A program made the translations under genes and the position numbers. A stretch of DNA of 64,000 nucleotides. Origin: Clostridia bacterium. GTDB taxonomy: Bacteria; Bacillota; Clostridia; Christensenellales; Borkfalkiaceae. The stretch is from contig JAFVQM010000030.1 of assembly GCA_017504795.1 (NCBI GenBank), positions 1-64,000 of the forward strand. The letters are read 5' to 3'. The notes under the pieces were generated by a model, which searched no databases, had not been told where the DNA came from, and worked only from the letters and a program-made list of their open reading frames with translations. This document shows, one piece after another, positions 18,901 through 27,012 of the stretch (position 1 is the stretch's first letter; each line of letters starts with the position of its first letter).

Positions 18901-19146
18901 AACGGAACTTTCTTTGGATATAACTTTTGCCAAACTGTTTTTTGATGATACGTACCGCTTAAAAGTAATAACGTCAACGTCGAAAAAGCCCCCGCCTAAG
19001 CGCGAAGCGATTTCAAGTTCGAGTGACAACGTTATTTTATCTTCCGAAAAAACTATGCACTTTTTACCGCTGTCTATTAAGTTTTTAACCACGTTTGCCG
19101 TTGTTGAAACGATTTTTGACGTAGTGTCCCCAAGATAAATATTCAA
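15928..19146 (-). CDS. addB: AddB helicase-nuclease subunit
   Basis: 1072 residues from a TTG start at 19146, preferred over the ATG 30 nt upstream because AAGGAG lies 6 nt before TTG and the family sequence starts there (NIYLGDTTS). AddB has an inactivated helicase-like fold and a nuclease domain (RIIDYKSGRIS). It also has the AddB Fe-S cluster cysteines: one in YFSCPYKN and three in the C-terminal CDYCQYAGMC block. It partners AddA immediately downstream. The Walker A region is degenerate, as is usual for clostridial AddB. Confidence 0.93.
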   Translation of the reverse strand: MNIYLGDTTSKIVSTTANVVKNLIDSGKKCIVFSEDKITLSLELEIASRLGGGFFDVDVITFKRYVSSKNSLAKVISKESSVMVIRKIIADLKGKLCCFGNSVNTPNMAVVLYELISQLESAKITPNELKNLLDGDASVTPALYNKVKDVYTVYSRYDEEIKERGLYDSNEYLSLMPNLCKNDSSLKDTAVVLAGFQSVTRQRYDVFSALYSTAESLHAVIPYDKNCQVYTGETYNRLLEICPTAKVYNACGNLPAEAEHIKRTFYNPKVFAEDFVPLKTENVSLYEASDNLDESEHVAKDILLQVKRGLRFRDISIALGSMQDNLPYLEKAFLDYKIPYFVEKTSSLSDHPVCDFIVSVLDFQRKGLSNKDFYKVISSSLFIPNKNLSDKLKNLVFKNMINRKGFYTPFTFDAEENSTFEKYRENLIKTVQKLAVSSTVLDYATAVKEMLFDLGVKDNLLSLSKKLKEMDKFALSDVNDRAFDKVVSVLDEMVDVLGSSKITALDFKNVFLSGATGAKISSIPILYDAVYIGECKDVKIQSAEVLYAMGLCGDVPFTKSDTSILSDGDLSVLDGFNVIIEPKIKAVNKRERENVLITLCSFNEKLKLSYSVTDGKGGTLYKSDAIKYLISAFGLKKTTSLRNNSTTLSQSDAQGFSNENVSLIEIAKMYTDYKNGDRETADKIASFYKATEILGLNELKQKTDNLLKEPSQERFIDKGDNLSIKGGEISASVLESYFSCPYKNYASNVLKLKETAISDIRVNETGTLLHLICEKYVKDISKVSDKISSDKLVEEIFIEIKNSEDYKKYLNSSKLIYNLERLEKESKRVCFSVYNSIKNSTFTPKYYEKRFGNGQDIPAIKLSAKSGNVFVKGVVDRVDESGDYIRIIDYKSGRISPSDESFYTGNKLQLYLYMNAFVGGDKKPAGAYYYPVKDGYSETEETYTMQGRTVDSESVLTATDINILENKGSQIVKVALAKDGKPYKTSAVLSDSEMQKYLKYSKLVSENCIDEIRDGYCTPSPYDGACDYCQYAGMCGFSPNEGGEFRKVSKVSKSTIVDAVLESEKLGNKAEN

Positions 19147-19268
19147 GTTTTTCTCCTTATGGCGGAAGTTTAGCATATAATTACTGCCAAATGTATGGCA
19201 ACTCTAAATATTTTACCACATTTTTTATAACTTTTGAAGATATTTTACCTATCTTTCACATTTTTGTT

Positions 19269-19297
19269 TTTACATATTGAAAATTTTGTGCTAAAAT
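19269..19297 (+). promoter_or_regulatory. Promoter for a leaderless lipoprotein mRNA
   Basis: TTTACA (19269-19274), 17-bp spacer, TAAAAT (19292-19297). The lipoprotein ATG at 19305 lies 7 nt downstream and has no Shine-Dalgarno. Confidence 0.55.
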
Positions 19298-19304
19298 ATA
19301 TGAT

Positions 19305-20246
19305 ATGAAAAGATTAAAAAAGTTTTTAACTACAATTTTAATTGCGTTGTTTGCGCTAACGCTTACCGCTTGTAACAATATCCCCCTTCAAACTGACGGG
19401 GTTTATTGGTTTGACGATACGACTTCTTTTCCAAGCGGTTATTCTGAAACGCTAGTATATGACGTTTCGCTATCTCACGTAACCCCCGCAAGTTCCGAAG
19501 AAGTTAAGGTTGACGGGTATACTTTGCAAATTTCAACGGGCAGATACACGACCACGCTTGAAACTAGAAAAAACACCAACGGCGACTACTACGTTTACAC
19601 CACTAGTTTTTTATTAGAAGGTAGTTACGTTACTCCTAACGAAACTAAACCTTTTATGGACACGTTTACTACAAAAACCGAGTTTTACGCTGACTTTACC
19701 CCTATAAAATCTCAAAAGACGTATAAAAGTGAGTTAAACAACTACTCGTACTCTTACGACATTAACTACGCCGGCAGTAAAGCAAACTGCAAAGTTACCG
19801 AATTTATAGGAACTAACAATGAAAACACCAAAGAGTTTTCATTTGATAAATACAACGAAAGCGCGTATATCGATAACGACGTAATTTTGCTTTTCGGAAG
19901 GCTTTTTAACGTTGACGGTAGTTTTTCTCAACCGTTTTCGACTATTGATGCGATTTCCAGAAAACTTCACAAAATGAGTTTTAGCGCAGGTATTGTAAAC
20001 GAAAATCTTGACGTTAAGAGTTTAGATAACTACGTAATCAACGGCGTTAACCCAACCGAGCCGAAAGTTAACTGCGCAAGAGTTGGCATATCTATATCGG
20101 ATACTTTTTCCGGTAACACTATCGAAGCGTACTACGCAACCGACCATAAAACCCACAGGCATAGGTTGGTTGAAACGTACACTCGCATAACGGGTGGTAT
20201 CGGCTATATTAAATACAGCCTAAAATCGGCAACTATCAACAACTAA
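19305..20246 (+). CDS. Secreted lipoprotein of unknown function
   Basis: 313 residues. The signal peptide is MKRLKKFLTTILIALFAL and the lipobox LTAC has Cys at 23, so the protein is lipid-anchored on the outer face of the membrane. The mature part is rich in Thr, Tyr, Asn and beta-type segments and has few hydrophobic stretches. I recognise no domain. It is a single gene divergent from addB, bounded by a strong terminator, and appears to start at or next to the transcription start. Confidence 0.75.
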   Translation: MKRLKKFLTTILIALFALTLTACNNIPLQTDGVYWFDDTTSFPSGYSETLVYDVSLSHVTPASSEEVKVDGYTLQISTGRYTTTLETRKNTNGDYYVYTTSFLLEGSYVTPNETKPFMDTFTTKTEFYADFTPIKSQKTYKSELNNYSYSYDINYAGSKANCKVTEFIGTNNENTKEFSFDKYNESAYIDNDVILLFGRLFNVDGSFSQPFSTIDAISRKLHKMSFSAGIVNENLDVKSLDNYVINGVNPTEPKVNCARVGISISDTFSGNTIEAYYATDHKTHRHRLVETYTRITGGIGYIKYSLKSATINN

Positions 20247-20247
20247 C

Positions 20248-20282
20248 AAAAAAGAGAGTTTTAGTTAAAACTCTCTTTTTTT
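20248..20282. terminator. Bidirectional terminator between lipoprotein and spoIVFB
   Basis: AAAAAAGAGAGTTTTA / TAAAACTCTCTTTTTT hairpin between two converging genes. T runs in both directions; the stem overlaps the last codons of spoIVFB. Confidence 0.85.
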
Positions 20283-21112
20283 ATTGCGTTTTCAAGTTTT
20301 TCATAAGGGGGCGCGGTGGAAATTAAACGGTAAAGGTTTTCGCCTTCAAGCACGGTTTTTGAAAACTTTCCGTCTATAACGACTTGGTAATAATACTCGC
20401 CGTTTAGAAGTTTATATAGGCATTTAACTTCACTTTCCCCGCTTATTATTATTTTTTTAACCACCGTAGGTCGGGTGGTTTTTTTATACGTTAAGTTAGA
20501 ATATATTTTTACGTATTCGCTATCTTTTTGCGTGCCTAGTGCACCAACTATCATAAATGCTGAGAAAAATAATAGCGTAAAGTTTACTTTTGTAAAAATT
20601 GAATAGATAAAAAGCGCAAGCAAAATACAAGATAATAAAACGCCTAAAATTTTAACAACTCTTATCGCTATTTTTCTAGAAATAATAAGTGATAGCGTTG
20701 CTATTAAAAATCTACCCCCGTCAAGCGGATAGCAAGGCAGTAAGTTTACAATCGCTAATGAAAAGTTAGCAAAAACTATAAGGTCGGTATACGGATAAGT
20801 GTCTGGAAAAATCCACCAAAGCGCCACGAAAAACACGGCTATACAAATATTGTAAAACGGGCCTGCTAGCGAGATTAAGCACTCGTCTTTATAACGTATA
20901 TCGCTGATATCCCCTTTAATTAGCGCACCGTACGGCATAAGTACGATTTTTTTAAGACCGTATCCTAATTTTTCAGACTCTACATAATGCCCTATCTCGT
21001 GAAGTACGGCTGAAAGAGTATAAATTATAAAAGAAAATACTTTGCCCGTAAAGGCAAAGTATATCCCAAACGCGATAAACAGCGGATGTATTGAAAATTT
21101 TAGCCCAGCCAT
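20261..21112 (-). CDS. spoIVFB: Stage IV sporulation protein FB-like site-2 protease (M50)
   Basis: 283 residues, polytopic membrane metalloprotease. The zinc motif HEIGH is at 38-42 and the third-ligand motif at about 131 (CYPLDGGR, an LDG variant). In Bacillus SpoIVFB cleaves pro-sigmaK in the mother-cell/forespore membrane. The gene overlaps spoIVFA by 13 nt, the normal partner order, which supports the sporulation role over a generic M50 protease. The C-terminal about 70 residues form a soluble regulatory-like tail. Confidence 0.88.
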   Translation of the reverse strand: MAGLKFSIHPLFIAFGIYFAFTGKVFSFIIYTLSAVLHEIGHYVESEKLGYGLKKIVLMPYGALIKGDISDIRYKDECLISLAGPFYNICIAVFFVALWWIFPDTYPYTDLIVFANFSLAIVNLLPCYPLDGGRFLIATLSLIISRKIAIRVVKILGVLLSCILLALFIYSIFTKVNFTLLFFSAFMIVGALGTQKDSEYVKIYSNLTYKKTTRPTVVKKIIISGESEVKCLYKLLNGEYYYQVVIDGKFSKTVLEGENLYRLISTAPPYEKLENAIKKESFN

Positions 21113-21861
21113 ACGATTTGATTTTCAGATAAAACGTAACTAGTTAAAATTGCGTCGCCGTCAAACATACTAACCGCCGTTTCATTATTAGAATACCCTA
21201 GCGGAATATTCGAGTAAACCTTTTCGTTTTTAGAAACGTAAACGCTTTCAAGCCCGCTAACTACCGTTGAAAACGACTCGCTATGTCTAATGGTAACAGT
21301 GTAAGTTTCGCCTTGCTTTGCAACGCTTTCAACAACTCCGTCACACGGTGAATAAACGCTACCGGAAGACACTTTCATCACCCCGTTTTCAAGTACGACG
21401 TCGTCGGTTTTAGACGGGAGTGACGCAGTAAACGACGTATACGAAACGTCTTCAAGTCCCGTATCACTATTAAATACCGAGCGCATAAGGTTATTTATAC
21501 CGCTATCTTCCCAAAAAATGTTGGTAAGAATTATACCTACTATTAAAACGAATATTGCAACCACTTGAACGGAAACGATATCAAAGCCCGAACTTTTAAT
21601 TTCAACCGAACTATCGCTAACGGCAGGTTTAGCCTTTTTAATTTTTTTGGCTTTAATAGGTTTTACAGTTTTTTCTTTAACCCTTTTTTGCTTTTTAACG
21701 TTTTCGGGTTTAGTTTCGGTAACCGTTTCAGCCACCGCTTCGTTAACCTTATCTATAACTTGCTTTTTAACGTCTTTCTTCCGCTTTTTAACGGGTTTTA
21801 CCACAACGTCACACGAGTTAACGGGTATTTCTAACATTTTTACGTAATCAAATTCGCTCAT
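21100..21861 (-). CDS. spoIVFA: SpoIVFA-like protein (degenerate M23 peptidase fold)
   Basis: 253 residues from the ATG at 21861, chosen for the AAAGGAG 9 nt upstream. A long Lys-rich cytoplasmic N-terminus (to about residue 92) is followed by one membrane helix (about 95-117) and an extracytoplasmic lysostaphin-type M23 fold (YSPCDGVVESVAKQGETYTV...). The M23 zinc histidines are missing, as in SpoIVFA, which anchors and inhibits SpoIVFB rather than cleaving peptidoglycan. The overlap with spoIVFB is strong support. The Lys-rich N-terminal extension is longer than I expect. Confidence 0.8.
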   Translation of the reverse strand: MSEFDYVKMLEIPVNSCDVVVKPVKKRKKDVKKQVIDKVNEAVAETVTETKPENVKKQKRVKEKTVKPIKAKKIKKAKPAVSDSSVEIKSSGFDIVSVQVVAIFVLIVGIILTNIFWEDSGINNLMRSVFNSDTGLEDVSYTSFTASLPSKTDDVVLENGVMKVSSGSVYSPCDGVVESVAKQGETYTVTIRHSESFSTVVSGLESVYVSKNEKVYSNIPLGYSNNETAVSMFDGDAILTSYVLSENQIVWLG

Positions 21862-21974
21862 AACAAAAACTCTCCTTTTGGTCGTGTTATAGCGTATGAA
21901 ATTTTTTTTCATTATAGAACGAAATTTTGAATAAAAGTAAAAAAACTACCCACAATAATTTCGGGAGGTAAGGT

Positions 21975-22055
21975 ATGAAGAACGTTAAAAATTCTAAAAA
22001 CTCCAAGACTTCTAATACTCAAAAGAGCACGAAGTCGGTTAAAGATTGCAAATAA
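21975..22055 (+). CDS. Very small Lys/Ser/Asn-rich protein (26 aa)
   Basis: ATG at 21975 with GGGAGG 7 nt upstream. The product starts MKNVKNSKNSKTSN and ends KDCK. Its stop overlaps the next ATG by one base (TAATG). Small Lys/Asn/Ser-rich proteins ending in Asp-Cys-x are common in Clostridia and I recall some near sporulation genes, but their function is unknown. The strong ribosome site, coupling and terminator make it a real gene rather than chance. Confidence 0.6.
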   Translation: MKNVKNSKNSKTSNTQKSTKSVKDCK

Positions 22056-22159
22056 TGAAGAAAAAGAACTTTAAGTCGCCATTTGACCCTAACGGAAGTT
22101 ATACGGGAACGCCAAACGGCGAGAACGAAAAACCCGTTCAGGATGCAGACGATTTATAA
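22055..22159 (+). CDS. Very small acidic-tailed protein (34 aa), DPNGSYTG / PVQDADDL type
   Basis: Starts at the ATG overlapping the stop of the 26-aa gene. The product has a basic start (MKKKNFKSPF), the central motif DPNGSYTGTP and the end PVQDADDL. I recall this motif pair in small clostridial proteins of unknown role. A strong terminator follows within 20 nt, so the two tiny genes form a complete transcript next to spoIVFAB. Confidence 0.6.
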   Translation: MKKKNFKSPFDPNGSYTGTPNGENEKPVQDADDL

Positions 22160-22177
22160 AACTTTATAGCAATCAAG

Positions 22178-22207
22178 AAAAAGGCTACCGAAAAGGTAGC
22201 CTTTTTC
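22178..22207 (+). terminator. Terminator of the tiny-gene operon
   Basis: AAAAAGGCTACC, loop GAAA, GGTAGCCTTTTT, 19 nt past the second small gene. Confidence 0.85.
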
Positions 22208-22382
22208 CGTTACTTTTTAATATCTACTCACGGTAGAGTTAAAATTTGAAACTCTACTAGGCGCGTTTTTAACGGTATAGTTAAAAAAACAATCGGTAGG
22301 GAGCGGTTTGTGATTTTTAGGTATATAATAATACCGTGGCGTGACTAAACCTTATTACCTATCTATCGCCAAAGGAGATATT

Positions 22383-23294
22383 ATGAACTACAAAATTTAT
22401 ACTGACTCGTCGTCAGGCTTGCCTTCGTCTATAATCGACCGCTTTGAGTTAAACGTTATTCCGCTTTCGGTTATAATCGCAGGTGAAATTACAGAAGTTA
22501 AATGCCACGATGAAGTTTTTATGCAAGACTTTTACCGTAGGCTTAGAAATAAAAACGATATGAGTACTTCTTGTATCAACGAAGAAACCTTTTACCAAAC
22601 TTTCAAAAAAGAACTAGAAAGTGGTTATGACGTTATTTATATAGGCTTATCGTCTGGGCTTTCGCAAACCATACAAAACGCCGTAAACTCGTCAACAAGG
22701 CTTGAAAAAGAGTTCCCCAACCGCAAAGTGTACGTTGTGGACTCGCTTAACGCCTGCCTTGGCGAAGGGCTTCTTGCCTACACTGCTTGCCTTAAAAAAG
22801 AAGAGGGGCTTTCCGCAAAGGAAGTTTACGATTATTTGCTTACGGTTAGACTTTCTGCTAACAGTTTATTCACCGTTAAAACGTTATCGTACCTTGCAAA
22901 GGGCGGTAGAATTTCTAAACTAAACTACGCGCTAGGAACGGTGGTTGACGTAAAGCCCATTATGTACGTTAACGAAAGGGGTAAACTCGTTTCGTCAAGC
23001 AAGGTTATAGGCAGAAAGCGTTCGTTAATAGCAATTGCCGATAACTTTGCAAAAACTATGATTACCCCCGAAACCCAAACTATATTTATCGGTCACGGCG
23101 ACTGCTTGGAAGACGCTAAAACCCTAGCAACCTTAATTTCTCAACGCGTTCCCGTAAAGGAGTTTATCTTTAACTATATAGACCCTATTATCGGCGTTCA
23201 CAGCGGGCCAGACACCTTAGCCGTGTTCGGCTACGGCTTATCGCGTGAACCACAAGTTATAACGGCAGATAGTTCAAAACTCGCAAAAGCCTAA
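22383..23294 (+). CDS. DegV family fatty-acid-binding protein
   Basis: 303 residues from the ATG at 22383 (AAAGGAG upstream), avoiding an unsupported upstream extension. The DegV/EDD fold starts MNYKIYTDSSSGLP. Typical blocks are SxINxExF-like TSCINEETF, GLSSGLSQT, VDSLNACLGEG, YLAKGGRISKL, KPIMYV and the C-terminal IGVHSGPDTLAVF. Family members bind a fatty acid and can act as the FakB subunit of fatty-acid kinase. No FakA gene is visible nearby, so the role is inferred from family only. Confidence 0.92.
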   Translation: MNYKIYTDSSSGLPSSIIDRFELNVIPLSVIIAGEITEVKCHDEVFMQDFYRRLRNKNDMSTSCINEETFYQTFKKELESGYDVIYIGLSSGLSQTIQNAVNSSTRLEKEFPNRKVYVVDSLNACLGEGLLAYTACLKKEEGLSAKEVYDYLLTVRLSANSLFTVKTLSYLAKGGRISKLNYALGTVVDVKPIMYVNERGKLVSSSKVIGRKRSLIAIADNFAKTMITPETQTIFIGHGDCLEDAKTLATLISQRVPVKEFIFNYIDPIIGVHSGPDTLAVFGYGLSREPQVITADSSKLAKA

Positions 23295-23300
23295 CAATAT

Positions 23301-23332
23301 AAAAATTCCGTGGAAAACCCACGGAATTTTTT
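23301..23332. terminator. Bidirectional terminator between degV and the GVYATW gene
   Basis: AAAAATTCCGTGG, loop AAAA, CCACGGAATTTTTT between converging genes. Confidence 0.85.
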
Positions 23333-23336
23333 ATTA

Positions 23337-24407
23337 TTAAGATATTGTAAACTCTAATTTTTGGCTACCGCTAACCGTGTAGTAATAGGTTGCGTTTTGG
23401 GTGGCGGTAAACGTTGTTACGCCTTGGGCGTTAGTTGTAGAAACTAGCGTTGAAAGGTTACTATTCGAATATACCTTTATAGTCATACCTGACGTGTTTT
23501 CTCCCGCCGTAAACGTTACCTTTCCGTTTGACGTAGGCTTAATTCTAAAATATACTAGCGTGTTAACGTTTTCTATTTGACCGCTTAGCGATTGACCAAC
23601 GTACGTCCAAATAGCGTTTGACACGTTAGAACCTAATATAACCGCAGTTTCACCACTTTCGCAGTCGGCAGAGTTTATAGGTGCAAAAGACGTTGGCTCG
23701 AAAGCAGGGTTTTGAACAACGCCCGAACCGAACGTATCGTTTTGATAGTACGCAGATTCCGCCGAGCCTAAAACAGTTTTTTCAGCAACCCACTCGAAAA
23801 CGGCTTTTCCTTTATCGTCAACACCCACTTCTTTATATACTAGTTTAGTCCTATATATAGGATATATTCTTTCACCTATAGCATAAGTTGGTTTTGCACT
23901 GTTTAACAGCCATCCGCTTTCGCCCAGATATACACCCGTCGTATATAAATACCTTACGTTTTTATTTTCCTTTGGCATATAAATCATAAATGAAAGTTGG
24001 CTCGTTTCAAGACCGAAAATATTACTCATTTCCGCGTTATCACGAACGTCCATACTACCAAAGGTATATCTAGCGGGATCCCAGAAACCGTTACTCGTAA
24101 CACGGTCGTCAATTTCTTGGCTTAATGCAGAATCAGGGTTATTCATACCGATTTTAATCGTTTCGCCACCGCTTATCATCGTACCGTTTAAGATGTTTTC
24201 AATGAGTTGACGGTGGTTGTAACCTATTTCGTCTTCTGGGAGAATTTCTTCACCCTCCCACGGGAAGAACTCTATATCAATACCGTCATACTTAGATAAA
24301 ACGGGGCCCGTGGCATATCCCCAAGTTGCATACACGCCTACAAACGATAATAAAAAGGCGAGTATTATAACGGTAACTGAAAATCTTTTTATTGATTTTG
24401 TTAACAT
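23337..24407 (-). CDS. Secreted protein with GVYATW-type signal peptide (SipW-substrate-like)
   Basis: 356 residues, AAGGAGG ribosome site. The signal peptide (about 1-27) ends in GVYATWGYATGPVLSK, almost the same as in the protein at 26202. The mature protein is beta-rich with no membrane segment after the signal. The last about 70 residues (TTFTATQNATYYYTVSGSQ) look like a small beta-sandwich domain. The gene is 17 nt after the signal peptidase gene, so that peptidase is the likely processing enzyme. It resembles TasA/camelysin-type surface fibre proteins in layout, but direct homology is not shown. Confidence 0.65.
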   Translation of the reverse strand: MLTKSIKRFSVTVIILAFLLSFVGVYATWGYATGPVLSKYDGIDIEFFPWEGEEILPEDEIGYNHRQLIENILNGTMISGGETIKIGMNNPDSALSQEIDDRVTSNGFWDPARYTFGSMDVRDNAEMSNIFGLETSQLSFMIYMPKENKNVRYLYTTGVYLGESGWLLNSAKPTYAIGERIYPIYRTKLVYKEVGVDDKGKAVFEWVAEKTVLGSAESAYYQNDTFGSGVVQNPAFEPTSFAPINSADCESGETAVILGSNVSNAIWTYVGQSLSGQIENVNTLVYFRIKPTSNGKVTFTAGENTSGMTIKVYSNSNLSTLVSTTNAQGVTTFTATQNATYYYTVSGSQKLEFTIS

Positions 24408-24424
24408 AACTCGCCTCCTTTTAG

Positions 24425-26155
24425 TTAAATTTGTTTAATGAGTTCAATTGCCCATTTTGCTTGTCTATCCGACGTGATTTTCACGCGCATAGGATAACTT
24501 TCGTGTGATTTTTTACCAGATACGTCAACAAACTTATACTTGGTTTTTCTATACTTTTTAGGTTGTAAATTTAGATATACGTTTAAGGTTTTTCCTATAA
24601 TTTTAAGTTTCGCAACCGCTTGCGAACCCTTTTTATAGGTTACGTGTTTACTGCTATTTTTTACCCTTACGCCGTCAATACTTGATAAATAGTTAGTAAT
24701 TAGCGTATACCTATTTATCATTTCGGGCGATAGTTCTTTAAGTTTTTGCTCAAAGGTTTTATCCGTGCCCTTTATTGAAAACAGCGTGGTCATAGCATAC
24801 ATATAAAGACCAGATTTCTTCGCAATTTCGCTAACGAGTTCGTTAACCCATTTAACTTGCCTATCCGACGAAACTTTAACTCTCATCGGGTAATCTTTAT
24901 ACGCTTTTATTGAAGACGCATCAGTATACACGTACTTACTATTTTCATATTCTTTTATATCAAGCGCAAGGTGAACGTAAAGCGATTTACCCTTAAACGC
25001 TAGCCTTGCAATAGGCGTTCTACCCTTTTTATACGTTTCAAACGCCTTGCCTTCCCAAACGTGTAAACCCTTTATCTTATATAAATGTTTTACGATTTCA
25101 TTGTACCTATCAAGAACTTCTTTCGACGCGCTATCGTGCTTTTCGCGGAAGGTTTTACCCTTGCCCGCCGTTTCATACCACTCTTTTTTAACAAACGTTT
25201 CTTCTTCTAAGCCTTGAACAAACTTTTCACTCGAAACGTCAGTATACAAAATTTGGGGTGAAACGGTTATAGCCGTTTCATCGTCTATTATAGGCTCTTT
25301 TTCTTCTAAAACTTCTTTAATGCTTTCAGTTTCTTCTTGGGTTAACGCCTGTGATGCGAGCGCCCCGTCCGCCGTTAAGTAGCCTATTTCAATAAGCCTT
25401 GCAATTTTAGCGTTTAGTATTTTCTTTTCGGCAATAGGTAGCGCTATCAACACAAACAGTACGAGTAGTATACACAAATACCCCGCTGGCGACTGCATAA
25501 ACATTACGAAACTACCTATAAACGGTATTCTTTCGCCACGGTAAATACCCTTCATTTGGCTATACGTTACGGGGAATTTATCCCTTACGTGAACGGCGTC
25601 ACCTTGCAAAACGAAATACCTTTCACTATGCTTGTCGTTAGGTTCTTCTATGCCGACTATTCGGTGAATAACAAGCATATCGTCAACTTCATAAACTACG
25701 ATATCGTAAAGTTTTAAGTCCATCTCGTCAGGGAGTTTATGTATGGTAACTAGGTCAAACGTTTGAATTTGGTCGGTAATATTATTTCTATATAGATATT
25801 CGTTACCTTCGTATCTGGTTGCCATTGAAGAACTTTGAACTACTTGAACGACGGGCACGTCACCAACGATTTTGGTGCTTTCTACGTTAACGCACGCAGA
25901 TACGCCAAACACCGCCATAATCAAGACACAGACCACAAGCGAAAAAACCTTGTCTAAAAATGACAAGGCCTTCGTTCTTTTTGAAAGAGTTAAAGTCTTT
26001 TCGTATTCAATTTTAATCTTTTCGTCTTCCGCGCCCAAACGAATAAGTTTTAGCGATACTTTTATAAAGTATACGGTGAAAAACGTAAATATTGCAGTTA
26101 ACAGCAAAAATACGATTAGGCACAGTATAAAGACGTAAACGTCAAACCCGGACAC
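24425..26155 (-). CDS. ER/SipW-type signal peptidase I with two C-terminal repeat domains
   Basis: 576 residues. Membrane segments near 8-31, 67-88 and 213-242. S26B catalytic features: Ser110 before Met (QSSSMATR), His164 where classic bacterial enzymes have Lys (LVIHRIVG), and Asp in QGDAVHVRD (186/192). The Ser-His type is found in archaea, the ER and SipW. Two copies of an about 110-residue domain follow (about 345-455 and 460-576), each with YKKGxxxxARLxxxGKxLxVxL and YPMRVKxxSDRQxKW; function unknown. Flanked by its two likely substrates in one operon. Confidence 0.82.
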   Translation of the reverse strand: MSGFDVYVFILCLIVFLLLTAIFTFFTVYFIKVSLKLIRLGAEDEKIKIEYEKTLTLSKRTKALSFLDKVFSLVVCVLIMAVFGVSACVNVESTKIVGDVPVVQVVQSSSMATRYEGNEYLYRNNITDQIQTFDLVTIHKLPDEMDLKLYDIVVYEVDDMLVIHRIVGIEEPNDKHSERYFVLQGDAVHVRDKFPVTYSQMKGIYRGERIPFIGSFVMFMQSPAGYLCILLVLFVLIALPIAEKKILNAKIARLIEIGYLTADGALASQALTQEETESIKEVLEEKEPIIDDETAITVSPQILYTDVSSEKFVQGLEEETFVKKEWYETAGKGKTFREKHDSASKEVLDRYNEIVKHLYKIKGLHVWEGKAFETYKKGRTPIARLAFKGKSLYVHLALDIKEYENSKYVYTDASSIKAYKDYPMRVKVSSDRQVKWVNELVSEIAKKSGLYMYAMTTLFSIKGTDKTFEQKLKELSPEMINRYTLITNYLSSIDGVRVKNSSKHVTYKKGSQAVAKLKIIGKTLNVYLNLQPKKYRKTKYKFVDVSGKKSHESYPMRVKITSDRQAKWAIELIKQI

Positions 26156-26201
26156 GATTTTATACTCCCTGCGAAATAATTCGCAATATGTATTTTATCT
26201 A

Positions 26202-26873
26202 TTAAGCAGTTTTTTCAGAAACGGTGATACCCATAGTACCAGAGTGTAATGCAAGTTTGAACGCATCGTACCTAGCAACGGTGTTAAGATATAAGTTACT
26301 GTCGTTATATACGCTGTTTGCAGGATTTTCGGTATCGATAGTACTTACTTTGTTAACGGTGGCTGAATATTCGGTGTTATAGAAAGCAATGTAAGGAACA
26401 AGGTCACTTGCTTCAACCGTCCAAACAAAAGAATCGCCTTGCTTGGTTGCAGCGCCCTTTGCAAGGGTAACGGCATCAGTCTTAACGAAGAAGATGTTAA
26501 TATTTTCGTAAACCCAAGTTACGTTGCCGGTACCAGAGTTAGTGGTTAAAAGGCTCCATTGAAGGTCAATACCGTTTAATTTAACGGTTTCGTCCGCACC
26601 TGAGTTAGGAGTAAACTTAACGGTTAAAGAACCTGCAACACTCCATTCAGCGTAGTGGTTGTTGTTAGCATCGTCAATCGTGATTGCTAAGTCGTTTTTA
26701 GTGATTTCGATAACACCCTTAGCGTTGTCAACTACCTTATCGGTAATTTTAGTAACGTCGTCAAAGTATGCGGTTTTAGAAATAACGGTACCTTGCGAGT
26801 AGTTCCAAGTAGCGTAAACGCCACCGATGGTTACAATAAGTAAAATTGCAATTAAAGTGCTTAATTTTTTCAT
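26202..26873 (-). CDS. Secreted protein with GVYATW signal motif (TasA/camelysin-like candidate)
   Basis: 223 residues from the ATG at 26873 (AAAAGGAG upstream). The signal peptide runs MKKLSTLIAILLIVTIG and then GVYATWNYSQGTVISK. The mature part is a single beta-rich domain of about 195 residues with acidic pI and no Cys. First gene of a three-gene operon with the signal peptidase and a second GVYATW protein. Size, domain type and linkage to a SipW-type peptidase match TasA/camelysin fibre proteins; I infer a surface filament or matrix role. Confidence 0.65.
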   Translation of the reverse strand: MKKLSTLIAILLIVTIGGVYATWNYSQGTVISKTAYFDDVTKITDKVVDNAKGVIEITKNDLAITIDDANNNHYAEWSVAGSLTVKFTPNSGADETVKLNGIDLQWSLLTTNSGTGNVTWVYENINIFFVKTDAVTLAKGAATKQGDSFVWTVEASDLVPYIAFYNTEYSATVNKVSTIDTENPANSVYNDSNLYLNTVARYDAFKLALHSGTMGITVSEKTA

Positions 26874-27012
26874 AATAAAACTCCTTTTAAGTTTTTTCGC
26901 ACGCGCACTAACGCGCACGACTAATAAGTGCATTATATATTCACTTTTACACAAAGTCAAGCGTTTTTATACTTTTTTATATAATAAAAAACAAAATAAA
27001 AGGCGCTACCTG

